DNA of 54,694 nucleotides from the NCBI GenBank assembly GCA_030149295.1, contig JASBRV010000069.1:1-54694 (forward strand), read 5' to 3'. This document shows, piece by piece, positions 8,113 to 17,261 of this stretch. Positions within the stretch are counted from its first letter, which is position 1; every line of letters begins with the position of its first letter. The notes under the pieces were generated by a model. That model worked only from the letters and a program-made list of their open reading frames with translations, had not been told where the DNA came from and ran no database searches. The position numbers and the translations under genes are program-made. Origin of the DNA: Bacteriovoracales bacterium. Its GTDB lineage: Bacteria > Bdellovibrionota > Bacteriovoracia > Bacteriovoracales > Bacteriovoracaceae.

Positions 8113-9519
8113 ATGGAACGGACACTGGACCCTAATCAAAAAGCCTTTGAAATTAATCTAGATAATAGTGTTTATGGCACTTTTGCGGAGATTGGGGCAG
8201 GTCAAGAAGTGGCCAGATACTTTTTTCGGGCCGGTGGTGCCGCTGGAACCATTGCTAAGTCTATGTCCGCCTATGACATGACAGTTAGTGATGACATTTA
8301 TGGTCGCTCAGGTCGCTATGTTTCCCGCGAGCGATTGGTCACCATGCTGGGTTATGAATTTAATCAATTAAAAACTCGACTCGATGAAAAGCGTGGAGCC
8401 GATTCACGCTTCTTTGCCTTTGCCGATACTGTTGCAGCAAAATCTTACAAGTCCACAAGTGAGTGTCATGGCTGGATGGGGGTGCGCTTTCAACATGAGG
8501 TGGGAGCAGAGGCTTCAGAAATTGTTCTTCACGTTCGTATGCTTGACCAAGTAAATCTTCAGCAACAAGAAGCTCTAGGGATTCTTGGCACTAATCTCTT
8601 ACATGCTTGTTTTTTCTTTCGTGAAGATAGAGTGACTTTTGTTAAAAGTCTTATTGATAGTATTACGACGGATCGAATTCAGATTGATACCATTCAGGTT
8701 TCAGGTCCCGGCTTTTCTCATCAGGATCATAGGCTGTGGCCTTTGGAGTTGGTGAAAAGAGGGTATACGGATACTGTACTTTTTGGCGTCGATGGAAAGG
8801 TTCTTTCTACTAAAGATATTCTTTACAAGCAAAATGTCCTGGTCTCACGGGGCTCTTATCGACCGCCTACTCACTTCAACATGGATATGCTTGAAAAGGG
8901 ACAAAAAGCATTCTGTCTCAAATTAAAAGAGGAGGAATGTGAAAACCTCGTGATTCTTCCTGAGATATCCATGAGTAAGTTGAAAGAAAGGGGAGAGGTG
9001 ATTTCAGAGGATTTTCTTGCACGGATCGATCTTCTTAACCATCTCGGCTACAGGTGCCTAATTTCAAGTTTTGCCACTTATGGTGAGTTGAGTTTTTATT
9101 TGGGCCAATACACTAATAAACGAGTCGCTTTCGTTATGGGTTATTACAACCTTCAAGAAGTCTTTAATCATGAAAAGTATAAGGAACGCCCCGGCGGGAT
9201 TTTTGGTGGAATTGGAGCCCTTTTTGGTCATCATACCGATGTTTTTGTTTATCCGGCCATGAGTGATGATGGCAAAAAAATTCTCACCACTAAAGATGCT
9301 GATGTCATTAAAGATATTAAGCCTCTTATTACTTATCTAAAGAGAATTAAACGCATTCAAGATATCAAAGACTACGATGAAAATCATTTCTCTATTTGGT
9401 CTCGCGTTGTCCTTAAAATGATTCAAAATAAAGAAAAAGGTTGGGAAAAAATGGTTCCCGATGTGGTGGCCCAAGCCGTGAAAGAGCAATGCCTTTTTGA
9501 GTACCCTTGTGATGTATAA
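8113..9519 (+). CDS. Conserved cytoplasmic protein of unknown function
   Basis: About 468 residues, no signal peptide or membrane helix. The N-terminal third is strikingly motif-rich: YGTFAEIGAGQEVARYFF, RAGGAAGTIAKSMSAYDM and YGRSGRYVSRERL, followed by KSTSECHGWMGVRF. I recognise this as a widely conserved bacterial family whose entries are often auto-named 'TonB-dependent receptor' or a nicotinate-nucleotide adenylyltransferase; neither fits the soluble sequence seen here. A GTG at 8107 is possible, but ATG 8113 lies 5 bases after AGAGGAG and is chosen. The following membrane-protein gene overlaps its stop. Confidence 0.85.
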   Translation: MERTLDPNQKAFEINLDNSVYGTFAEIGAGQEVARYFFRAGGAAGTIAKSMSAYDMTVSDDIYGRSGRYVSRERLVTMLGYEFNQLKTRLDEKRGADSRFFAFADTVAAKSYKSTSECHGWMGVRFQHEVGAEASEIVLHVRMLDQVNLQQQEALGILGTNLLHACFFFREDRVTFVKSLIDSITTDRIQIDTIQVSGPGFSHQDHRLWPLELVKRGYTDTVLFGVDGKVLSTKDILYKQNVLVSRGSYRPPTHFNMDMLEKGQKAFCLKLKEEECENLVILPEISMSKLKERGEVISEDFLARIDLLNHLGYRCLISSFATYGELSFYLGQYTNKRVAFVMGYYNLQEVFNHEKYKERPGGIFGGIGALFGHHTDVFVYPAMSDDGKKILTTKDADVIKDIKPLITYLKRIKRIQDIKDYDENHFSIWSRVVLKMIQNKEKGWEKMVPDVVAQAVKEQCLFEYPCDV

Positions 9520-10309
9520 AAACATGAAAAAGGACCCTCGTTTTTTTCAACTCTTGGCCCAATCTTTTCTCCTTTTTCATGCTTCCTACTTTCTTGGTCA
9601 TCATTTTTTTTGGGAAGGGGGCGTAGCGGTTTTATTGGTTGGTGCTTTTATTGCTCGTCTCTTTAAAAGGCCAGAAGTCGCGAATCTTTCTTTTTTGAAT
9701 ACAACCTTAAGTACTCTTATTCTGATTCGCTCTCCTAATTTATGGATTTGGATGGCTATCGGGGCATTGGCCATGGGAGCTAAACTCCTCGCAAAAGAGA
9801 GGGGGCGCCATATTTTCAATCCCTCTAATTTTGCCATTGTCATTGCTTTGTTTCTTTTTTCTGATGTTTGGGTAGATCCAGGTTTATGGGCACAAGATTA
9901 TGGTTTGATCCTCTTTTGCTTGGTGGTGGGGTTGGGCATTAATAGCATGGCCCATGTTTTGGTTGCCAGTGTGACTTTTCTTTTCTTTACTTTTCTTTTT
10001 GAAGTAGCACGCTCTCTTGGACTGGGAGATCCATTGGATATTACCTTTCATAATTTAAGAAATGGGGGGCTCTTTGTTTTTACTTTTTTCACGCTAACAG
10101 ATCCAAAGACCGCGCCAAAAAGTTGGCCGGCTCAGTTTCTTTATGGTGTTTTAATTAGTGCCTTCAGTTTTTCTCTTAAGTATAGCCTTTTTATTAGAGG
10201 CAGTTGGTTTTACGCCCTTTTTATCGCCAATATGCTCACGCCCCTTATTTATCAACAACACCCTTACCTAAAAGAGGATCTATGGAAAAAACGTTTTTCA
10301 CTCTCTTAA
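9512..10309 (+). CDS. RnfD/NqrB-like integral membrane protein
   Basis: About 265 residues with roughly eight hydrophobic segments. Two family blocks are visible: GRHIFNPSNFAIV (about residues 97-109) and FFTLTDPKTAP near residue 195, both typical of RnfD/NqrB electron-transport subunits. The Thr that carries covalent FMN in the SGAT motif of those subunits aligns with Leu in NGGL, so this stand-alone homologue probably lacks that flavin. No other rnf/nqr genes lie nearby. The start is uncertain (9512 overlaps the upstream stop; 9524 is also possible; neither has a clear ribosome site). The end overlaps the DUF2330 gene by 28 bases; RnfD-like/DUF2330 neighbours suggest a shared function. Confidence 0.75.
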   Translation: MYKNMKKDPRFFQLLAQSFLLFHASYFLGHHFFWEGGVAVLLVGAFIARLFKRPEVANLSFLNTTLSTLILIRSPNLWIWMAIGALAMGAKLLAKERGRHIFNPSNFAIVIALFLFSDVWVDPGLWAQDYGLILFCLVVGLGINSMAHVLVASVTFLFFTFLFEVARSLGLGDPLDITFHNLRNGGLFVFTFFTLTDPKTAPKSWPAQFLYGVLISAFSFSLKYSLFIRGSWFYALFIANMLTPLIYQQHPYLKEDLWKKRFSLS

Positions 10310-11634
10310 TTTTTTTGTTTTCGAAAATTTCTTTTGCTTTCTGCGGTTTTTACGTCGCCAAGGCAGACACTTCGCTATTTAATAAGGCTTCTAAGGTTGT
10401 CATGGTTCGCGATGAGGATAAGACTGTGCTTACTATGGCCAATGATTTTAAAGGTGAGGTTAAAGAGTTTGCCATGGTGATTCCCGTCCCAGAAGTTTTA
10501 GAAAAAGGTCAAATTCATGTTTCCGAGAGCAAAATTATCGATCACCTCGATGCTTACACTTCGCCTCGCTTAGTTGAATATCACGATCGTAATCCCTGTG
10601 AGCCTGTTTATTATGAGGCAATGTTTGATAGTGCTACTCGCTCTGGAGTGATGCAAAAGAGAAAGGGAGGGGCGCCAAAAAAACGTTACAAGGGAGTAAA
10701 GGTTGAGGCCGAGTACACAGTGGGTGAGTATGACATCATTATTCTTTCTGCTAAAGAAAGTAATGGCCTTCAGAATTGGTTAAGTGATAACGAGTATAAA
10801 GTTCCTAAAAAAGCTGAAAAGGTATTAGAAAGTTATATCAAACAGGACTTAAAGTTCTTTGTTGCTAAAGTTAATCTTAAAGAATTTGCAAAAACGGGTA
10901 ATCAATACTTAAGGCCACTACAGGTGGCTTATCAGTCCAAGAAATTTATGTTGCCTATCCGGCTGGGCATGGTGAATGCCGCTCCCGGTGAAGACCAAGA
11001 GCTTTTCGTTTTCGCTCTCACTAGAAAGGGAAGAGTTGAGAGCGTTAATTATCGTACAGAGAAGATTCCTACGGATGTTGAAATTCCACCCTATGTGAAA
11101 GAGAGCGAGGTCTTTAATAAATTTTATAAAGATATGTTTACGACCTCTTCAAAGAAGGAAGATTATAAGGTCGTTTTCTTAGAGTATGCTTGGGATATGG
11201 GCTTTTGTGATCCTTGTGCAGCTGACCCCTTATCGGCAAAAGAACTCAAAGAGCTAGGTGTTTTTTGGTCTAAAGAGGATTCTAGTCCTGGGCTTCGAAG
11301 AGGAGGTTTTATGCCTCAGACTCAAAATGTCTATGTAACGCGCCTGCATGTACGGTATCGACCAGAGACCTTTCCCGATGACCTTAGATTTACTGTGACT
11401 AGTAATCGAAAGAACTTTCAAGGTCGCTATGTTATGCGTCACCCATATACAGGGGAGATGAAATGTGAACAGGCAAAGGTCTATAAAGAAAAATTAAGAG
11501 AACGTAAGATTAAAGAAAATACCAACCTTGCTCACCTAACAGGATGGTCTCTAGAAGATATTAGAAAGAAAAGAGGGATGAGCGATGGGGGAAAAAGTGA
11601 CAAAAAGAAGTGGTGGCAAAGAATTTGGGAATGA
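10282..11634 (+). CDS. DUF2330 family exported protein
   Basis: About 450 residues with signal peptide (MEKTFFTLLIFLFSKISFAF) followed at once by CGFYVAKADTSLFN, the conserved start of the DUF2330 family, and later VVMVRDEDKTVLTM and FAMVIPVP. The function of the family is unknown. The start at 10282 follows AGAGGA at 10273-10278; the longer reading from 10204 lies inside the upstream membrane gene and is rejected. The gene overlaps the RnfD-like gene by 28 bases, so the two are probably translated together and may form a membrane/periplasm pair. The C-terminus is very basic (KSDKKKWWQRIWE). Confidence 0.85.
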   Translation: MEKTFFTLLIFLFSKISFAFCGFYVAKADTSLFNKASKVVMVRDEDKTVLTMANDFKGEVKEFAMVIPVPEVLEKGQIHVSESKIIDHLDAYTSPRLVEYHDRNPCEPVYYEAMFDSATRSGVMQKRKGGAPKKRYKGVKVEAEYTVGEYDIIILSAKESNGLQNWLSDNEYKVPKKAEKVLESYIKQDLKFFVAKVNLKEFAKTGNQYLRPLQVAYQSKKFMLPIRLGMVNAAPGEDQELFVFALTRKGRVESVNYRTEKIPTDVEIPPYVKESEVFNKFYKDMFTTSSKKEDYKVVFLEYAWDMGFCDPCAADPLSAKELKELGVFWSKEDSSPGLRRGGFMPQTQNVYVTRLHVRYRPETFPDDLRFTVTSNRKNFQGRYVMRHPYTGEMKCEQAKVYKEKLRERKIKENTNLAHLTGWSLEDIRKKRGMSDGGKSDKKKWWQRIWE

Positions 11635-11675
11635 TTTAATATTAACTTAAAGGCAATTTAAAGGATGAGGTAAGC

Positions 11676-12083
11676 ATGTCTACACCTACTGATGATGTAA
11701 TTATTATTGATGATGATCGTGGGGTAATCGAAGTTCTTGAACTTTATTGTGAGAATCTGGGCTGTTTTAGAAATATCATTAAAGCGCGCGATGGTAGTGA
11801 AGCTTCTAAGAAGCTCGCCAACCAAAAATTTGCTATCATTCTTCTTGATATCAATATGCCGAGAAAATCAGGAATCGATATTATTAAGGAAGTGGAAGAT
11901 AAGAATCATCCCAACAACCTCGAGTCTATTATCATCGTCTCCGGAGAACTCAGTAAAACGGTTCTTGCTGAGTCGATGAAAAGAGGAGTAAAGAATTTTC
12001 TGGTCAAACCTTTTGATGAATCACAATTTATTGAGAGGACTAAAGGCGTTTTGGCCAAAGTAAGACCAGGTCTTCTTGACTGA
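11676..12083 (+). CDS. Single-domain response regulator (CheY-like receiver)
   Basis: 135 residues, one receiver domain and no output domain. The acidic pocket DDD (12-14), phospho-acceptor Asp58 in LLDINMP and Lys in NFLVKPFD are all present, so it should be phosphorylated by a histidine kinase or phosphotransfer protein. No kinase gene is adjacent. It could act as a chemotaxis-like output or phosphate relay. A GGATGAGGT ribosome site precedes the start. Confidence 0.93.
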   Translation: MSTPTDDVIIIDDDRGVIEVLELYCENLGCFRNIIKARDGSEASKKLANQKFAIILLDINMPRKSGIDIIKEVEDKNHPNNLESIIIVSGELSKTVLAESMKRGVKNFLVKPFDESQFIERTKGVLAKVRPGLLD

Positions 12084-12187
12084 GTCTATCTATCTATAAA
12101 TTTTGCTTATGATAGGCATGTGATCTATTGATTTTATTTTTGGTTTGCCTTGTGAGAAAAACTCCTCACACAAACAAGGAGACAAAA

Positions 12188-12694
12188 ATGAAAAAACAGA
12201 TCACTTTAATCGTCTTATTACTTTTAACGGGCGTAACTCATGCTCAGAGTGCTCTTCCTAGAAGTCTTGATTTTTGGGATGGTACTTTTGCTTACAATAG
12301 ACTAACCCTCTCTGAGAACCGTTTTGACAGTCCTATCTTGAAAGTTGAATTAAGTGGGGCAAGCCTTGCCTTGGGTGAAAAATTAGAAGGCTTAGCACCA
12401 GACTGGGGCATCGGAGATAAGATAGTTTTTTCCATAAAAAAGAGCGATTGTGAAATCGACTTTGTTAAAGAAGAAGTCGAATGTCATGCAGCCCGTGTCA
12501 GTGGGACCATCTCATGGACTGTTAATCCTCGTATCACCAAAAGTTTGAAAAGCGTTTTTGAGAATCTTAAAATTAAGGCTTTGAAATCTCGTCTATCCGC
12601 CTCAGTGCTTATGGAGTTTGATATTCCTAGTGATCAGTATTTCTCACCTGCCCAAAAGAGAATCCTTGTGGATTTTGATAACCTAAACTTTTAA
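12188..12694 (+). CDS. Periplasmic protein of unknown function
   Basis: About 168 residues. ATG 12188 follows AAGGAG and starts a clear Sec signal peptide (MKKQITLIVLLLLTGVTHA, cleavage before QSALP); the longer reading from 12128 is unsupported. The mature part is mostly beta-strand-like with two cysteines close together (SDCEIDFVKEEVECHA) that could form a disulfide. No known family recognised. It ends 5 bases before the convergent mscS-like gene. Confidence 0.75.
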   Translation: MKKQITLIVLLLLTGVTHAQSALPRSLDFWDGTFAYNRLTLSENRFDSPILKVELSGASLALGEKLEGLAPDWGIGDKIVFSIKKSDCEIDFVKEEVECHAARVSGTISWTVNPRITKSLKSVFENLKIKALKSRLSASVLMEFDIPSDQYFSPAQKRILVDFDNLNF

Positions 12695-12699
12695 AAGTC

Positions 12700-14403
12700 T
12701 TAAAGACTAGAGCGTGCTTGGGGTGGAGAAATGGGTTTTTCTACAATTCCTTGGGCACGCTCTTTGGCATATAAGTCAATTTGATCTTGGAGAGGGAGGC
12801 CATCATATTTGACGCTCTCGCCGCTAATCATATGAAGTGTTTGAGTAGGAAAGGCAAACTCAACTCCCATTTCACTTCCAAGTCTTAGAATATCGATAAG
12901 AAGACGATGCCTCTGATTAAGTTCTTCAGACCAATCAGGACATTTGAAAAATACATATAAAATAATATCCAGACTGTGTGCCCCGAGATTATTTAGATAG
13001 ACATTGAAGTAATCTTTTCTAGTATGAGGGTGCTCGCGAATGACTTGGCGAATTCCTTCACAAAAGGCTTCAACTTTTTCGGGAGGTGTATCGTATTGCA
13101 CCCCTAAAGTTGTGCTAAAACGGCGGTATTCTCGCATGCCAAGATTATCAATACTAGCATTGGTAAGAAGACCATTAGGAATAGTGATGAGGGAATTATG
13201 AAACGTTCGGATGCGACAGCTTCGAAGACCTACTTCTTCTACGGTGCCCTCAATTTTACCGTCAATAATGACCCAGTCTCCAATGCGAAAGGGGCGATCA
13301 AGTAAGACGGTAAGAGATCCAAAGAGGTTAGAAAGAGTGTCTTTGGCAGCAAGGGAGACACCAAGGCCGGCAATGCCCATACCGGCAAGCAGTCCCTTCA
13401 TATCAAGATTAAGGCTGTCTCCCACGGCAATAATCCCCACTGCGACGACGAAAGTTTTAGACGATTTTCTAATCAGAGGGATAAGGATGTCATCAAACTT
13501 ATTTTCTGACTCAAAGGCTTTTTTCTCAAGATAAAGGCATACAAAGTCGACTAATTGATAAATGGCCATCATCAAGGCCACGGTGAAAACCACCTGACCT
13601 CCTCTTAAAAGCCAGGAAAGGGTTCCGTCTTGAAATTCAAGAAAGCGAACTCCCAAGGACCAAAAAACGGCGAAGATAGTGAGACCTAAAGGAAAGGAGA
13701 GTTTTTCTCTTAACTCATCAGAGATGCGCACACCTTTTTTGGCTAAGAATTCAATGAGTATATTGAGAAGGATAAAGCGGATTATTCTCTCTGTAAGAAA
13801 ACTTAGGAAAATAAGAGCTAATAAGGCTATCCATTGACCATTGAGAAGGACGAAGGTGCGTTTGGCCGTCCAAGCAGGCATGCCCCTTTTGATTCTTTCT
13901 CGCCAACTATCATAGGCCGTGACACCAGAAGCAACTTTTTTGTCTTTAACGAGTCTTTCAAAGAGGGCGATATTTTTTATGGTCTTACGATCAAAAAGCC
14001 ATAGCCCTTGCTTATTTTGTGACACGGAAATTTGTAAACTTGCCGCTCCACCATCAACTTGAGTTTTTAATTTTTTATAAACCCAAGTGTTTCCTTTAGG
14101 TTTAAGAGGTATATCTTCATATTGAACAAACTCTAAGCGATCTAGGGTATTGATGAGTTTAATGGCAGCCGTCTTTCCTGAAATTTCTCTTGAATTAGAA
14201 TCAAAATGACTTAGGTCTAAGGCCTTAATTGCAAGGTCGAGGGCCTTGTCATCACCTAGCTTATGACCTTTCATCGTTTTCAAGAAGTAACGAAAAGTTG
14301 CTCGTGGAGAGTCAAAACTCGCTTCGGGGTAGCCTTCACTCAAAGCGGGAAAAGAAATAATGAAACTTAATAAAAACAGCAGGATAGGATAGGTCTTTTT
14401 CAT
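12700..14403 (-). CDS. MscS-family mechanosensitive channel with N-terminal extracytoplasmic domain
   Basis: About 567 residues. Signal peptide (MKKTYPILLFLLSFIISFPA), a periplasmic domain to about residue 190, several membrane helices between about 195 and 330, then the MscS core: pore-lining helix GLGVSLAAKDTLSN, FRIGDWVIIDG and GTVEEVGLRSCRIRTF of the beta domain, and IPNGLLTN. MscS channels open under membrane tension during osmotic downshock. The extra N-terminal domain makes it one of the larger family variants. It is divergent from the Clp chaperone gene with only 76 bases between their starts. Confidence 0.93.
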   Translation of the reverse strand: MKKTYPILLFLLSFIISFPALSEGYPEASFDSPRATFRYFLKTMKGHKLGDDKALDLAIKALDLSHFDSNSREISGKTAAIKLINTLDRLEFVQYEDIPLKPKGNTWVYKKLKTQVDGGAASLQISVSQNKQGLWLFDRKTIKNIALFERLVKDKKVASGVTAYDSWRERIKRGMPAWTAKRTFVLLNGQWIALLALIFLSFLTERIIRFILLNILIEFLAKKGVRISDELREKLSFPLGLTIFAVFWSLGVRFLEFQDGTLSWLLRGGQVVFTVALMMAIYQLVDFVCLYLEKKAFESENKFDDILIPLIRKSSKTFVVAVGIIAVGDSLNLDMKGLLAGMGIAGLGVSLAAKDTLSNLFGSLTVLLDRPFRIGDWVIIDGKIEGTVEEVGLRSCRIRTFHNSLITIPNGLLTNASIDNLGMREYRRFSTTLGVQYDTPPEKVEAFCEGIRQVIREHPHTRKDYFNVYLNNLGAHSLDIILYVFFKCPDWSEELNQRHRLLIDILRLGSEMGVEFAFPTQTLHMISGESVKYDGLPLQDQIDLYAKERAQGIVEKPISPPQARSSL

Positions 14404-14479
14404 GTTGGTAATGATAACGAATGAAATCACCCTTGACTACGGCCTATTAGCTACCATCTTAAGAAAAAGAGGAGGAACC

Positions 14480-16858
14480 ATGAACAAATTTGATTCTATC
14501 GTTGCCGGTTCACTAGATATTGCTTATTCCCAGGCCCTTGAAGGAAAAAATACGGAAGTTTATCCTATTCACCTCCTATGGGGTCTTGCAAAAAATCCGG
14601 CAAGTTTTTTAAGTAGAAATTGTAAATCTCATTTAAAGTTAATTAAGGAAGAGATGGAAAAGCTCCCTACGGCGGGCCAGTCCCTCTCCCTTGATAATCT
14701 ACGCCCTCAGGCAAAGTTATCAGAATGGTTAACAAAGGCATCCAGTCTTGCTATTCAAAGTGGGAAACAGGAAGTTAGTGAAAAAGAACTTCTAAAAAAT
14801 ATCACGGAATATTTTTCAAATCTTAATTTACCTTGGGAAGAAATTCTTAAAGATAGTGGTGGTGAGGAAAGTGAAGTTCCGACCTTCTTAGTTAATTTAA
14901 ATGAATTGGCCGAAGAAGGAAAACTTGATCCAGTTATAGGTCGTCAAAAAGAGATTCGAGCTGTCATGGAAATTCTTGGGCGGCGTGGAAAAAATAATCC
15001 TGTTCTTGTGGGACCTGCCGGTGTCGGAAAAACTGCGATTGTAGAAGGTCTCGCCCTGGCGATACTTAATGGACAAGTTCCTGATGTGCTTCTTGGTAAA
15101 GTTGTCTACTCCTTAGATATGGGAGCCTTAATGGCGGGAACCAAATTTAGAGGAGAATTTGAGGAGCGCCTTCAAGGACTGATCAAATTTCTGAAAGATC
15201 AGGCAGGAGAGTGCATTCTCTTTATCGATGAAATGCACCAACTTGTGGGAGCCGGAAAGACTGATGGTGCTATGGATGCTGCGAACCTTTTAAAGCCAGC
15301 TCTGGCAAGAGGAGAGCTCAATTGTATTGGTGCCACCACTCAAGAAGAATATAAGAAGTATATTCTTGGTGATAGTGCGCTTGATAGGAGATTTCGTCCA
15401 GTGCCTGTTGATGAGCCTAGTGTGAGTGACTCTATTGAAATTCTAATGGGCTTAAAAGACAAACTAGAAGCCCACCATGGAATACAAATTGGTGATGAAG
15501 CCATTTATCAAGCCGTCACACTTAGTGATCACTATATCACCAATAAGAATCTTCCTGATAAGGCAATTGACCTCGTTGATGAAGCGGCATCTGCATTAAA
15601 ACTCTCAGCGGAAGCCATGCCACCTGAACTTGCCGAGAAGGAAGCTAATCTTCGTTCCTTAAAAGTTCGATTTCAATTCGAAAGTGATGATCCAAAACTA
15701 AAAGGAGAAATTGAAAAACTCGAAGAAGAAGTGAAAAATGAAAAAGAGGCATGGTCACAGGAAGTTTTGACCATGAAGAAAATGAGTGAACTCACTAATC
15801 AGTTAGATCGTTATCGCTTTGAGCTGGAACAAGCCGAGAGGCAAGCTGACTATGAGGCGGCTTCTCGACTCAAATATTCCTTGATTCCTGAAGTTGAAGC
15901 ACAACTCAAGAATACAGTCCACGATTGGAGTCTTGGGCCAAAAGACATTGCTCAAGTGATTCATCGTCAAACAGGAATTCCTTTAGAAAAAATTCTTAAA
16001 GATGAACAGTCTAAGATTCTTGAATTGGAAGGACATTTGAATAAAAGAGTTTTTGGTCAACCTGAGCCTCTTCATGAAATTGCAGAGACTCTCTTAACTT
16101 CTCATGCCGGACTTAAGGATGATACTAAACCATTAGGGAGTTTTCTCTTAAGAGGACCTTCAGGGGTGGGGAAAACAGAGACGGCAAAAGCTTTGGCCCA
16201 ATTTCTCTTTGATAGTGAGAAGAATATTATCAGACTTGATATGTCGGAATTTTCTGAGAAGCACTCTGTAGCCAAACTTATCGGAGCTCCTGCAGGTTAT
16301 GTGGGTTACGATGAAGGTGGTGTACTGACTGAAGCTGTCAGATTAAAGCCTTATAGTGTTGTGCTCTTTGATGAGATTGAAAAGGCCCACAGTGACTTCA
16401 GTGACATCTTATTACAAATTCTTGATGATGGTCGATTAACCGATAATAAAGGTCGTACCATTGATTTTAAAAACACCATTATTTTCTTAACCACTAATAG
16501 TAAGAATCTTGAAATGGACTTTAAGCCTGAGGTGTTAGGACGAATCGATGCCATTTTAGATTATCAAGCCCTTGGCAATAGCGTGATGGCCGATTTAGTA
16601 GAAAAACAGCGCGTCCTTTTAAATCAACGTCTCGCAACGAAAAAGCTAAGTCTTGAACTCGGAGAAGAGCTTATTAGGGTTCTCAGTGAAAGAGGTTATA
16701 GTGAATCCTATGGTGCCAGACCTTTATCCAATGTCTTTAATCAGCTTATCATCAGGCCTTTATCCCGTAACCTTTTAGAAGGAAAGCTTGGTGAAGGAAA
16801 AGTAAAAGCCTGTTGGAAGGCAGACCTCGGTAAAGTTGAATTTGAAAAAGTTTCCTAG
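14480..16858 (+). CDS. ClpB/ClpC-type AAA+ chaperone with shortened middle domain
   Basis: 792 residues. Clp N-domain (about 1-140); first AAA+ module with Walker A GPAGVGKT (about 177) and Walker B FIDEMHQL; a short coiled linker with a UVR-like section (about 390-505); second AAA+ module with Walker A GPSGVGKT (about 558) and Walker [10 protein letters not shown]; arginine fingers retained (LDRRF, LGRID). Between TTNSK and [10 protein letters not shown] the usual insert is nearly absent, so there is no LGF/IGF loop for ClpP docking; disaggregation or unfolding without ClpP is more likely. The middle domain is shorter than in ClpB (which binds DnaK). Start 14480 lies after AGAGGAGG; the longer start at 14402 is rejected. 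Confidence 0.92.
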   Translation: MNKFDSIVAGSLDIAYSQALEGKNTEVYPIHLLWGLAKNPASFLSRNCKSHLKLIKEEMEKLPTAGQSLSLDNLRPQAKLSEWLTKASSLAIQSGKQEVSEKELLKNITEYFSNLNLPWEEILKDSGGEESEVPTFLVNLNELAEEGKLDPVIGRQKEIRAVMEILGRRGKNNPVLVGPAGVGKTAIVEGLALAILNGQVPDVLLGKVVYSLDMGALMAGTKFRGEFEERLQGLIKFLKDQAGECILFIDEMHQLVGAGKTDGAMDAANLLKPALARGELNCIGATTQEEYKKYILGDSALDRRFRPVPVDEPSVSDSIEILMGLKDKLEAHHGIQIGDEAIYQAVTLSDHYITNKNLPDKAIDLVDEAASALKLSAEAMPPELAEKEANLRSLKVRFQFESDDPKLKGEIEKLEEEVKNEKEAWSQEVLTMKKMSELTNQLDRYRFELEQAERQADYEAASRLKYSLIPEVEAQLKNTVHDWSLGPKDIAQVIHRQTGIPLEKILKDEQSKILELEGHLNKRVFGQPEPLHEIAETLLTSHAGLKDDTKPLGSFLLRGPSGVGKTETAKALAQFLFDSEKNIIRLDMSEFSEKHSVAKLIGAPAGYVGYDEGGVLTEAVRLKPYSVVLFDEIEKAHSDFSDILLQILDDGRLTDNKGRTIDFKNTIIFLTTNSKNLEMDFKPEVLGRIDAILDYQALGNSVMADLVEKQRVLLNQRLATKKLSLELGEELIRVLSERGYSESYGARPLSNVFNQLIIRPLSRNLLEGKLGEGKVKACWKADLGKVEFEKVS

Positions 16859-16869
16859 CTATAACGATG

Positions 16870-16900
16870 ACTCCCTTAGATTATAATATTCTAAGGGAGT
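16870..16900 (+). terminator. Hairpin between clp and the cyclic-nucleotide-binding gene; also covers a ribosome site
   Basis: A perfect inverted repeat: ACTCCCTTAGA (16870-16880), a 9-base loop, and TCTAAGGGAGT (16890-16900). It lies 11 bases after the clp stop. The right arm contains AAGGGAG, the only plausible ribosome-binding site for the ATG at 16908. The following bases (TTATTGTT) are T-rich but not a clean U tract, so it may work as a leaky terminator, a translation switch, or both. Confidence 0.6.
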
Positions 16901-16907
16901 TATTGTT

Positions 16908-17261
16908 ATGAGTATGCAAGAGTCAGTAAAATTAGAAATAAATGATTATCTCATGCGTGAAGGGGAGGAATCTAATGAAATGTATTACCTCACTTCAGGA
17001 ACTCTTGGTGTTTTCAAAAGAAAGGGTGATACTGAACAGCAAATCGGTACGATTTATTCCGGCGAGCTGGTAGGGGAAATGTCCTTTATTGATGGTGAAC
17101 CGAGAAGTGCAACTGTGAAGGCACTTGGTGAAGCCGAACTCACCGTAATTCCCAAAGATGCCCTTCAAAAATATCTCAACACTCAGCCAAAATGGTATAA
17201 AGCCTTGGTCCAAACTCTTTTGGATCGATTACGTCGGGCTAATGCTCGTGTGAGAATTTAA
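16908..17261 (+). CDS. Stand-alone cyclic-nucleotide-binding domain protein
   Basis: 117 residues comprising one cNMP-binding beta-roll. Visible blocks are EGEESNEMYYLTSGTLGVF, then GELVGEMSFIDGEPRSATVKA, which corresponds to the phosphate-binding cassette with the conserved GE...R-S-A pattern. There is no DNA-binding or enzymatic domain, so it presumably acts through partner proteins. It may share transcripts with the clp gene 49 bases upstream, and its ribosome site is inside the hairpin at 16870-16900. Its stop overlaps the convergent LRR gene by four bases. ATG 16914 is an alternative start. Confidence 0.88.
   Translation: MSMQESVKLEINDYLMREGEESNEMYYLTSGTLGVFKRKGDTEQQIGTIYSGELVGEMSFIDGEPRSATVKALGEAELTVIPKDALQKYLNTQPKWYKALVQTLLDRLRRANARVRI

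Noticed and set aside
8113..9519. TonB-dependent receptor annotation
   Set aside because: No signal peptide, plug or barrel; soluble sequence.
12150..12175. TGTGAG/CTCACA hairpin before the periplasmic protein gene
   Set aside because: Six pairs with an 8-base loop, no T tract and not overlapping the AAGGAG; little support for function.
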